Source of the DNA: Acetobacter syzygii
GTDB taxonomy: Bacteria; Pseudomonadota; Alphaproteobacteria; Acetobacterales; Acetobacteraceae
Length of the DNA: 64,000 nucleotides
Assembly (NCBI RefSeq): GCF_000964225.1
Contig: NZ_BAMZ01000005.1
Location: 62,001 to 126,000 of the forward strand
Reading direction: 5' to 3'
The notes beneath the pieces were generated by a model that saw only the letters and a list, made by a program, of their open reading frames with translations, was not told where the DNA came from and searched no databases. A program made the translations under genes and the position numbers. Below, in pieces: positions 23,612-31,581 of the stretch (positions within the stretch are counted from its first letter, which is position 1; each line of letters begins with the position of its first letter).

Positions 23612-24883
23612 ATGAGTTCTGTAATTGTTCTTGTCTGTGTGGCTGTTACGTCCCTTTTGGTGGGGGGCGTGCTGGCCCATGCCCTGCGTAAACCCGCAGC
23701 AAAAGGGGCGGATAGCGACTTGCTGGCCCGGCTTTATGTGATGATGGAGCGTGAGGCCGCTGCCGCGCGTGCTGATTCTTCAGCACAGAGAGCTGCCATG
23801 AACGATATGGAGCGCGCATTTGGCGACCGGCTGGAACGGATGCGCGCGGAACTGGCCGAACAGCTTGGTACCCTGTCTGGCGGAATGGGGCGCGAGCAGG
23901 CGGAGGCGCGGGCTGCCCAGTCCGAGGCCTTGCGCAATATGGCAGAAACATCTGCGCGGCAGCTTGCGGCCATTCGCCATGCGGTAACCGAGCAACTGCA
24001 CGAGGCTGTGGAGCGGCAGATGCACACATCGTTCCAGCGGGTGCTGGAACAGTTTACCGCCATGCAGAAAGCCATGGGCGAGGTCCGCGCCATGACTGCC
24101 CAGATCAGCGACCTTAAACGCCTGTTCAGCAACGTCAAAACACGGGGGGGATGGGGCGAGGCCCAGTTGCGCGCTATTCTGGATGACGTGCTGCCACCCG
24201 GTACGTATGAGAGCAATGTGCGGCTGGGGCCGGGGAACGATGTGGTGGAATTTGCCATTCGTATGCCGGTCAAAACCCAAACGCCTCCGCTTATGCCTGT
24301 TGACAGCAAATTCCCCACCGAAGCGTATGAAAAACTGCTGAACGCGGCAGAAGAGGGCGATACTGCGGCGGAAAAAATTGCCCGTAAGTCGTTGGAGAAT
24401 ACGGTGCGGGCGGAAGCGCGTAAAATTGCCAGCAAATATATTCAGCCCCCCGCAACGGTTGAATTTGCCGTGCTCTACCTGCCAACCGATGGGCTTTATA
24501 CCGAAGTGGCGCGTATTCCGGGGTTGATTGACGATGTAGGGCGGCAGTTCCGGGTTATGGTCATGGGGCCAGCTCTTATGCCCGCCATGCTCCGGACCAT
24601 TCATCTTGGTTACGTAACGCTGGCGCTGGAAGAGCGGACAGAAAGCATTGCCCGTCTGCTGGGGGCCACACGGCAGGAAATGTTGAAAATGGATGGCGTG
24701 CTGGACAAGCTGGCACGGAATGCTCAGGCTATGTCCTTCTCCATTGAAGAGGCAAGGCGGCGTACCAGAGTGGTCACACGCAGGCTGAAAGAGCTGGATA
24801 ATCCGGTTGCCACCGAGGACGATGGCGAAGAGTCTGAAATTGAATTTAGTGGCCATGAGAAGGGTAGCACTGCAACAGGGTAG
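23612..24883 (+). CDS. rmuC: DNA recombination protein RmuC
   Basis: A 423-residue protein. It has an N-terminal membrane anchor (SSVIVLVCVAVTSLLVGGVLA), a long coiled-coil region (about 40-175, rich in Ala, Glu, Gln and Arg), then the RmuC nuclease-like domain: TRGGWGEAQLRAILDDVLPPG, PVDSKFPTEAYEKLLNAAEEGD, ENTVRAEARKIASKYIQPPATVEFAVLYLPTDGLYTE and the GPALMPAMLRTIHLGY block. RmuC limits recombination at inverted repeats and has a PD-(D/E)xK-related fold. The start at 23612 is chosen over the in-frame 23528 because the anchor begins there. It is 21 bases upstream of the response regulator. Confidence 0.93.
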   Translation: MSSVIVLVCVAVTSLLVGGVLAHALRKPAAKGADSDLLARLYVMMEREAAAARADSSAQRAAMNDMERAFGDRLERMRAELAEQLGTLSGGMGREQAEARAAQSEALRNMAETSARQLAAIRHAVTEQLHEAVERQMHTSFQRVLEQFTAMQKAMGEVRAMTAQISDLKRLFSNVKTRGGWGEAQLRAILDDVLPPGTYESNVRLGPGNDVVEFAIRMPVKTQTPPLMPVDSKFPTEAYEKLLNAAEEGDTAAEKIARKSLENTVRAEARKIASKYIQPPATVEFAVLYLPTDGLYTEVARIPGLIDDVGRQFRVMVMGPALMPAMLRTIHLGYVTLALEERTESIARLLGATRQEMLKMDGVLDKLARNAQAMSFSIEEARRRTRVVTRRLKELDNPVATEDDGEESEIEFSGHEKGSTATG

Positions 24884-24904
24884 AACAGGAATGAGAGGGC
24901 AGGG

Positions 24905-25618
24905 ATGGCAGAAGACAAAACGCTACCCCCTTTTTTGGAAGGGCGGACGGTTCTCCTTATTGAAGATGACGGCAGAATTGCCGAGGAAATTGTAGGGGAG
25001 CTGACAGGGCGCGGCTTTAACGTTCATCACGAAGAAACCGGCAACGCGGGGCTGGAAGCAGCCTTGAAGGGGGAAGCCGATGTGATGGTGGTGGACCGGC
25101 TTTTGCCGGGGTGTGATGGCCTGTCCGTCATTGAGACCATGCGCCAGCAGGGGATTCGCCTGCCTGTGCTGGTCCTGTCTGCCCTATCGGCGGTGGATGA
25201 CCGGGTAACCGGGCTTAAGGCAGGGGGGGATGATTACCTGACCAAGCCATTTGCCATGGAGGAACTGGTTGCCCGCATAGAAGCGCTGCTCCGGCGACCG
25301 GATGATACGCGCAATACCAAGCTGCGGACCGGTCCGCTGGAAATGGATCTGATCGAACGCCGGGTCTGGCGGGATGGGCGGGAGATTGATCTGCTGCCAA
25401 GGGAGTTCCGGCTTCTTGAATATCTGATGCGCAGGCCGGGGCAGGTGCTGACACGCTCCATGCTGCTCGAAGATGTGTGGCAGTACCGCTTTATACCACG
25501 CACCAATCTGGTGGATGTGCACATAGGCAAACTCCGCAGGAAGGTGGATGCACCGGGCGAGGAGCCGCTCATCCAGAGCATACGCGGTACAGGGTTCCAG
25601 CTGCGTGTTTCTGACTGA
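24905..25618 (+). CDS. OmpR/PhoB-type two-component response regulator
   Basis: A 237-residue regulator. The receiver domain (about 14-130) has the acidic pair Asp21-Asp22, phosphoacceptor Asp64 in VMVVDRLLPGCDG, Ser92 in VLSALS and Lys114 in DDYLTKPF. The C-terminal winged helix (about 138-235) carries LLPREFRLLEYLMRRPGQVLTR and LVDVHIGKLRRKVD. It should bind promoter DNA when phosphorylated by the kinase encoded just downstream, whose start overlaps its 3' end. Since an RND efflux operon follows the pair, that operon is the obvious target, along with possible autoregulation. Alignments would place it near the QseB/PmrA/TctD group. Confidence 0.94.
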   Translation: MAEDKTLPPFLEGRTVLLIEDDGRIAEEIVGELTGRGFNVHHEETGNAGLEAALKGEADVMVVDRLLPGCDGLSVIETMRQQGIRLPVLVLSALSAVDDRVTGLKAGGDDYLTKPFAMEELVARIEALLRRPDDTRNTKLRTGPLEMDLIERRVWRDGREIDLLPREFRLLEYLMRRPGQVLTRSMLLEDVWQYRFIPRTNLVDVHIGKLRRKVDAPGEEPLIQSIRGTGFQLRVSD

Positions 25619-26978
25619 GGTTTTTCGTACAGCCACATTCCGCATTACCCTCATGGCGCTGGCTGCAATGGCTGGCGTTATGTTGATGCAGTTCGGGCTG
25701 GTCTATGCCCAGATGGAGGCTGTGGAATCCCGCCGTTCTACCGAGCTGTTACAGGGGGAGGCCGAACTGCTGGCCCAGATGTCCCCCGAGCATCTGGAAT
25801 ATGTTATTCGTCGTCGCGCAACGGATGACCTGCGGTTGATCATCAACAGTGCTGGCCTGTTTGATGCTGGTCACGCGTTGATCGCGGGGGATCTGCACAC
25901 ATGGCCCCGTGGCCTGAAGGCCGATGGCAAGCCGCACAATATAGAAATTTATCCAGAGGAAGGCGCTGCCTACCCGTTACGGTTGCTGGCAGTCACCTTG
26001 CCTGATCACACCATTTTGGTGCTTGGGCGCAGTTTTCATCTTCTGGCTGAACAAAAGCTGATGCTGCGCCACGCCATGCTGGTGGCTGCGGTGCCCACTT
26101 TTTTGTTTGCGTTGTTTCTGGGGGTTGCTCTCAGCCATCGCGCGCTCTCCCGCGTAAAGGAAATGCACGAAGCCATAGACCGGATTATGGCGGGGGATAT
26201 TCATGAACGCCTGCCCGCCAACAAGGAGCGGGATGATCTGGAACGTCTGGCGGGCAGCGTAAATCGTATGCTCGACCGCCTGGAACATCTGATGGATGGA
26301 ATGCGCGCGGTAGGGAACGATATTGCGCACGACCTGCGCACTCCCTTATCACGCGTGCGGGCCAAACTGGAGCGTGCGCAGTCAGGCGAGCGGGACCCGG
26401 AACAGCTTGAGGCCGCGATAGGCCGCGCTGTGGACGATCTGGACCAGTGCCTTGGCATTATTACCGCCCTGCTCAGAATTGCCGAAATAGAGAACAGCCG
26501 CCGCATGGCCGGTTTTGCACAGGTTCGACTACATGAGTTGATGGATGATGTGTTCGATCTTTACGAACCCATTGCCGAAGTGGAGAGCAAAACATTGCAG
26601 GCCCAGCCTGGTGCTGCCGAAGGGCTTGTATGGGGCGACCGGCACCTGCTGATCGAGCTTCTGGCCAATCTGGTTGATAATGCTATCAAATTTACGCCCG
26701 AAGGCGGTAGTATCGTGCTGGATGTGCAACAAAAAAATGAGTCAGTCATTCTGATCGTTACGGATACGGGTACGGGTATTGCCCCCGAGGAGAGGCAGAA
26801 TGTGTTATCCCGGTTTTATCGTTCGGATAAAAGTCGGCATGTGCCAGGCAGTGGTCTGGGGTTAAGTCTTGTTTGCGCAATTGCGCATCTGCATGACGCA
26901 AACGTTAAGATCGAGAGCGGCCCTAATGGCGTGGGGACGTGCTTTAGCATTGCTTTTCCAGCACTTGTGCTGGGTTAG
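25605..26978 (+). CDS. Two-component sensor histidine kinase
   Basis: A roughly 457-residue kinase. GTG at 25605 is chosen because it overlaps the regulator stop by 14 bases and starts just before the first membrane helix (FRITLMALAAMAGVMLMQFGLVYA). The periplasmic sensor loop runs to about residue 150, and a second helix (AVPTFLFALFLGVALSHRAL) follows. The HAMP-like linker has IMAGDIHERLPANKERDDLERLAGSVNRML. The H-box NDIAHDLRTPLSRVRAKLERA holds His242. N- and G-boxes are ELLANLVDNAIKFTPEGG, ILIVTDTGTGIAPEER and GSGLGLSLVCAIAHLHDA. The signal is unknown; the sensor loop has no recognisable domain. Confidence 0.93.
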   Translation: MFLTEVFRTATFRITLMALAAMAGVMLMQFGLVYAQMEAVESRRSTELLQGEAELLAQMSPEHLEYVIRRRATDDLRLIINSAGLFDAGHALIAGDLHTWPRGLKADGKPHNIEIYPEEGAAYPLRLLAVTLPDHTILVLGRSFHLLAEQKLMLRHAMLVAAVPTFLFALFLGVALSHRALSRVKEMHEAIDRIMAGDIHERLPANKERDDLERLAGSVNRMLDRLEHLMDGMRAVGNDIAHDLRTPLSRVRAKLERAQSGERDPEQLEAAIGRAVDDLDQCLGIITALLRIAEIENSRRMAGFAQVRLHELMDDVFDLYEPIAEVESKTLQAQPGAAEGLVWGDRHLLIELLANLVDNAIKFTPEGGSIVLDVQQKNESVILIVTDTGTGIAPEERQNVLSRFYRSDKSRHVPGSGLGLSLVCAIAHLHDANVKIESGPNGVGTCFSIAFPALVLG

Positions 26979-27018
26979 AGTAATGGTTTGTAAAGATAAT
27001 GTCACAAGCGGGAGAGGG

Positions 27019-27101
27019 ATGTGCGGGTATCTACTGGCAAAATGACGACCATTTCCAGAATGATTGCCGTGCCCGTTGTTAGTCAGGGGCAAGGCGTATG
27101 A
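27019..27101 (+). other. Two chained mini-ORFs leading into the RND pump gene
   Basis: After a strong purine-rich site (GGGAGAGGG), ATG at 27019 opens an eight-codon frame (MCGYLLAK) that ends TGA at 27043-27045. The next ATG at 27042 overlaps that stop (ATGA) and encodes MTTISRMIAVPVVSQGQGV, whose TGA at 27099-27101 overlaps the ATG of the pump gene at 27098. The three frames are different. This is what a leader with translational coupling would look like, but chance is possible at these lengths. Confidence 0.4.
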
Positions 27102-30100
27102 ACCAGATTGTTCTTATAGCACTCAAAAAACCGTACACTTTTGTTGTGCTGTCCATCCTGATTCTTGTTTTTGGAATTAAGGGTATTTTTTCAACCCCTA
27201 CGGACGTTTTTCCCAGTATCCGCATCCCTGTGGTGGCTGTTATCTGGCAGTACACGGGACTTATGCCGGAGGATATGTCTGGTCGTGTGGTGTATTATTA
27301 CGAGCGCGCATTGACTGCGACCGTCAATAATATCGAACACATAGAAAGCCAGTCCTATTACGGGCGCGGTATTGTTAAAATCTTCTTCCAGCCCGGTACC
27401 AATACATCTGTTGCGCAAACGCAGATCACGTCCGTCTCCCAGACAGTGATCAAACAGATGCCAACAGGCTCCACTCCGCCGCTTGTTCTTGCTTACGATG
27501 CCTCTTCCGTGCCGGTTATCACGTTGCAGGTGTCCTCCACCTCCATGACGGCTTCCGAGATTTACGACATGTCGTCCAATCTCATCCGGCCAGCACTGGT
27601 GTCCGTGGCCGGGGCGGCCATTCCCAACCCGTATGGGGGCAAGCCGGGCAATGTCATGGTTGATCTGGACCCGGTCAAACTGCTGGCACACAGTCTTTCA
27701 CCAGTGGATGTCTCACGCGCGTTGAATAGCCAGAACATTGTTCTGCCCGCCGGTGATCAGCGGATTGGCCCGTTTGACTGGATGGTTCAGACCAATGCCG
27801 CTCCGCGTGAACTGGACGAGTTGAACGATATTCCCATCAAACAGGTCGGGCACGCCGTAGTCCGCCTGCGGGATGTGGCATGGGTGCATCAGGGTGGCCC
27901 GCCCCAGACCAATCTGGTGCTGGTCAAAGGGCAGCAGGGCGTTCTGATCGTTGTTATGAAAAGTGGCGATGCCTCTACTCTGGATGTGGTGGCAGGGATT
28001 AAAAAGCTGCTCCCCGGCATTGTGCAGACCTTGCCGCCGGGTGTGAGCATTCATGTGCTCAACGATGCTTCGACCTTTGTGAAAGAGTCCGTGCAGGACG
28101 TGGTGCGGGAGATGATCACCGCTGCCTTCCTGACCGGGCTTGTGGTGTTGCTGTTCCTTGGTTCGTGGCGGTCCACGGTGATTATTGCCACATCCATTCC
28201 GCTGGCCATGCTGTGCTCGATCATTGGGCTTGGATGGGCTGGGCAGACCATTAATGTCATGACCCTTGGTGGGCTGGCGCTGGCAGTTGGTATTCTGGTC
28301 GATGACGCAACGGTCATGATCGAGAATATTGATGCACATCTGGAGATGGAAAAGGATCTGGAGACAGCTATTGTGGACGCTGCCAACCAGATTGTGATTC
28401 CCACATTTGTTTCCACATTATGCATCTGCATTGTTTGGATGCCGCTGTTCCAGTTAACGGGCGTGGCAGGCTGGCTGTTTATGCCCATGGCAGAAGCCAT
28501 TATTTTTGCCATGCTGGCGTCTTTCATTCTCTCGCGCACGTTGGTGCCGACCATGGCCAAGTATATGCTGGCCGCACAGGTTGCCGCTCACGCACATGGC
28601 CCGCAGGAACCCCGTACGATTTTTGGCCGTTTTCAAAAATCATTCGAGCGTGGGTTTGAGAATTTTCGCAACCGTTACCATGCCCTGCTGCATTACCTGA
28701 TTACAGTCCGCGGGACGTTTATTCCCGTTTTTGTACTGTGTTCTTTTGGGTCTTTGGGGCTGCTGTTCTTTGTGGGCCAGAACTTTTTTCCCGAGGTGAA
28801 TTCGGACGTTATTGCCCTGCACATGCGTGCTCCTGTTGGCACACGGCTGGAGGAGGCGGGTAAAATCTCCCAGCTGGTGGATAGCGAAGTCGAACGCACG
28901 CTCCCCGGTCAGGTGGAAGGGATCGTCAATAACTGCGGTCTGGCGTTTAGTCCGCTCAACATGGCGTATATTCCCACGCCAACCGTTGGCACGCAGGATT
29001 GCGATATTACAATTTCGCTCAAGGATGAGGCCGCACCCGTAGCGCAATTCCGCCGCCTGCTACGCCACAGCCTGAATGAAAAATTCCCCGGAACACAGTT
29101 TTCCTTTTTGCCGGGGGATCTGACCGCCAAAATTCTTAATTTTGGTCTGCCTTCACCCATTGATGTGCAGGTGGTCGGGCGGGACCTTCCGGCTAACTTC
29201 CACTTTGCCAACCGTCTTGCCGAACAGTTGCGGCATGTAACTGGCCTGACCGATATTTCGGTACAGCAGCCCATGACCACACCAACCCTGCGTGTTAACG
29301 CACGCAGAATGTATGCTCTGGGCACAGGCATACGGGAGGCCGATGTGGCCGATAACGTGCTTGTCTCGCTTTCAGGCAGCTCTCAGGTTGGGCAGGTATA
29401 CTGGCTGGACACAAAAACCGGGGTTTCGCATCTGATCGATATTCAGACGCCCGCATCGTTCCTGCAAACCATGAATGATCTGGAAATCACCCCGATCGAT
29501 AAGGGTGATGGCAACCCGAGCGGGCAAACACCACAGATTCTGGGGGGGCTGAGCCAGATCGAGCAGGTCGGTACACCGGCAGAGGTTGCGCACTATAACA
29601 TTATGCCCGTGTTCGATATTTATGCCTCGAACGAAGGGATCGACCTTGGCACAGTCTCGCGTGAGGTGGAGCGGATAGTGGATGAGCTCAGGCCCGATCT
29701 GCCGCGGGGTTCAACCCTTACGGTGCGTGGGCAGGCTGTTACCATGAACAGCGCGTATGTGCAGCTTCTGGCAGGGTTGGCCATGTCTGTTCTGCTGGTT
29801 TATCTGCTGATTGTGGTGAATTTTCAGTCCTGGCTGGACCCGTTCATTATCATCACGGCGTTGCCCGGTGCATTGGCCGGAATTTCGTGGAGCCTGTTCC
29901 TTACGCATACAACCTTGTCCGTACCTGCCCTGACGGGTGCAATCATGTGTATGGGTACGGCCACAGCCAATGCCATTCTGGTCGTCGCCTTTGCGCGTGA
30001 GCGGCTGGATGAACATGGAGATGCCATTCTGGCAGCACTGGAAGCCGGTTTTGAACGTATTCGTCCGGTGATGATGACGGCCTCGGCCATGATTATTGGC

Positions 30101-30271
30101 ATGTTGCCCATGTCCATAAGCAATTCGCAGAATGCGCCGTTGGGTAAGGCGGTCATGGGCGGGCTGCTGGTCGCTACCGTGGCGACGCTACTATTTGTCC
30201 CCTGCGTGTTTGCAATGTTGCACAACAAAAAAGAACTGCCGACGACAAAAGAAGAGGAAGCTGGCGTATGA
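27098..30271 (+). CDS. RND-family efflux pump, inner-membrane subunit (AcrB-like, divergent)
   Basis: A 1057-residue RND transporter with the two-fold repeat of six-helix bundles and large periplasmic loops. TM1 is KPYTFVVLSILILVFGIKGIF. TM4 has GILVDDATVMIENIDAHLE with Asp402 and Asp403, equivalent to AcrB Asp407/Asp408 of the proton relay. In TM10 the AcrB pattern AKNAI with the essential Lys940 is replaced by TANAI, with Ala957 at the lysine position, so the relay must differ. It starts the pump-adaptor-outer-membrane operon, an unusual order, and its stop overlaps the next start. A related subgroup of annotated RND permeases has the same TANAI pattern (from memory). Substrate unknown; drug, solvent or organic acid export are options. 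Confidence 0.93.
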   Translation: MNQIVLIALKKPYTFVVLSILILVFGIKGIFSTPTDVFPSIRIPVVAVIWQYTGLMPEDMSGRVVYYYERALTATVNNIEHIESQSYYGRGIVKIFFQPGTNTSVAQTQITSVSQTVIKQMPTGSTPPLVLAYDASSVPVITLQVSSTSMTASEIYDMSSNLIRPALVSVAGAAIPNPYGGKPGNVMVDLDPVKLLAHSLSPVDVSRALNSQNIVLPAGDQRIGPFDWMVQTNAAPRELDELNDIPIKQVGHAVVRLRDVAWVHQGGPPQTNLVLVKGQQGVLIVVMKSGDASTLDVVAGIKKLLPGIVQTLPPGVSIHVLNDASTFVKESVQDVVREMITAAFLTGLVVLLFLGSWRSTVIIATSIPLAMLCSIIGLGWAGQTINVMTLGGLALAVGILVDDATVMIENIDAHLEMEKDLETAIVDAANQIVIPTFVSTLCICIVWMPLFQLTGVAGWLFMPMAEAIIFAMLASFILSRTLVPTMAKYMLAAQVAAHAHGPQEPRTIFGRFQKSFERGFENFRNRYHALLHYLITVRGTFIPVFVLCSFGSLGLLFFVGQNFFPEVNSDVIALHMRAPVGTRLEEAGKISQLVDSEVERTLPGQVEGIVNNCGLAFSPLNMAYIPTPTVGTQDCDITISLKDEAAPVAQFRRLLRHSLNEKFPGTQFSFLPGDLTAKILNFGLPSPIDVQVVGRDLPANFHFANRLAEQLRHVTGLTDISVQQPMTTPTLRVNARRMYALGTGIREADVADNVLVSLSGSSQVGQVYWLDTKTGVSHLIDIQTPASFLQTMNDLEITPIDKGDGNPSGQTPQILGGLSQIEQVGTPAEVAHYNIMPVFDIYASNEGIDLGTVSREVERIVDELRPDLPRGSTLTVRGQAVTMNSAYVQLLAGLAMSVLLVYLLIVVNFQSWLDPFIIITALPGALAGISWSLFLTHTTLSVPALTGAIMCMGTATANAILVVAFARERLDEHGDAILAALEAGFERIRPVMMTASAMIIGMLPMSISNSQNAPLGKAVMGGLLVATVATLLFVPCVFAMLHNKKELPTTKEEEAGV

Positions 30272-31581
30272 CCCCGGAGCACGACAATACGGGTGGCGTG
30301 GACGCCAAGGAAAAAGCCGCGGCCGCTGCCCGTAAAAGAAAAATGGGGTTTGCTATTGTTGCGGGTGTGGCCGGTGTTCTGGTCATTATGGGGCTTGTGC
30401 AAAGGCATTCGGCCTACATGCAGCTTGCGCAGGAGACAGCGCATGATGCCGTGCCTGTGGTGCAGGTCATTTACCCTCAGCCGGGGCCGGATGAGCGGGA
30501 GCTGTCCCTGCCTGCCAATATTGCCGCATGGTATCAGGCTCCTATTTACGCTCAGGTCTCTGGCTACGTAAAAATGTGGTACAAGGATTTTGGAGCGCGC
30601 GTAAAAGCCGGGGACGTGCTGGCAGAAATTGATACACCGGGGCTGGATGCCCAATACGCCGCAGCCAAAGCCAATTACAATGTGGCTCTGGCGCGCTACA
30701 AGCTGGCGCAGATTACCGCACGACGCTGGAAGGCCCTGCAGGGCACACAGGCTGTTTCGCAGCAGGAAGTGGACGTGCAGGCCGCGAATGCAGAGGCCGA
30801 GAAAGCACAGGTCGAAGCCGCACAGCATGACGTGGAGCGCTACGCAGCGCTTGAAGCGTTTAAAAAAATCGTGGCACCTTTTGATGGCATTGTCACTTCG
30901 CGCATGGCCGACGTGGGGGATTACGTTAACGCTGGCCGCGGAGATGTGGATTCCCGCGGGAATGCCACGGAACTGTTCAGCGTTGCGGACGTGCACGCCA
31001 TGCGTGTGTTTGTGGCCGTTCCGCAGGATTACGCAGATATTATTTCGCCCCGCCTTCAAGCGAACCTGATTGTGCCGCAGTACCCCGAGCGCACGTTCAA
31101 GGCCCGTTATCTGGCGACAGCGAGCGCCTTTAACCCGAACACGCGCACGGTCACCACCGAACTGGTGCTGGATAACAAGGGAGGAGAACTCTGGCCTAAC
31201 TCCTATGCAACGGCCACATTCCGTGCCCCTGCCGACCCGGACCAGCTTATTCTGCCAGAAGGAGCCATTGTGTTCAGGCAGGAGGGTACGCAGGTGGCTT
31301 TGGTGGATGACAGCAACCACGTGCATCTGGTCAATGTTGCCTTGGGCCGCGACCTCGGAACAACAGTGGAAGTGCAACGCGGCGTCAAAAAAACCGATCG
31401 GGTCATTAACAACCCATCGGCTGGTCTGCTGGATGGCCAGCTGGTGCGCATTGTCAAAGGGACACCCGGCTATAATGCACCGAGTGTCCTACCTAAAAAA
31501 ACGCCGGATACCAGTAAGGATGATACCCGGGCCATGCCGGAGGATAACCGGGCTATGCCTGAGGCCGGGGGCCGCCAATGA
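30268..31581 (+). CDS. RND efflux periplasmic adaptor subunit (membrane fusion protein)
   Basis: A 437-residue adaptor with a single N-terminal helix (about 27-43). The lipoyl half-motifs are AQVSGYVKMWYKDFGARVKAGDVLAEIDTPGL and PFDGIVTSRMADVGDYVN, either side of a helical hairpin with YKLAQITARRW and AVSQQEVDVQAANAEAEK. A beta-barrel domain (ATASAFNPNTRTVTTELVLDN, then GELWPNSYATATFRAP) follows. The tail repeats a short motif (TRAMPEDN, NRAMPEAG) rarely seen in the family. It bridges the pump and the outer-membrane channel. Its ATG overlaps the pump stop codon, and its own stop overlaps the next start. No metal-binding histidines or methionines suggest a metal pump. Confidence 0.94.
   Translation: MTPEHDNTGGVDAKEKAAAAARKRKMGFAIVAGVAGVLVIMGLVQRHSAYMQLAQETAHDAVPVVQVIYPQPGPDERELSLPANIAAWYQAPIYAQVSGYVKMWYKDFGARVKAGDVLAEIDTPGLDAQYAAAKANYNVALARYKLAQITARRWKALQGTQAVSQQEVDVQAANAEAEKAQVEAAQHDVERYAALEAFKKIVAPFDGIVTSRMADVGDYVNAGRGDVDSRGNATELFSVADVHAMRVFVAVPQDYADIISPRLQANLIVPQYPERTFKARYLATASAFNPNTRTVTTELVLDNKGGELWPNSYATATFRAPADPDQLILPEGAIVFRQEGTQVALVDDSNHVHLVNVALGRDLGTTVEVQRGVKKTDRVINNPSAGLLDGQLVRIVKGTPGYNAPSVLPKKTPDTSKDDTRAMPEDNRAMPEAGGRQ

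Noticed and set aside
29824-31377. A 517-residue minus-strand open frame across the pump and adaptor genes
   Set aside because: It crosses the junction of two certain genes and has no start signal or recognisable domain.
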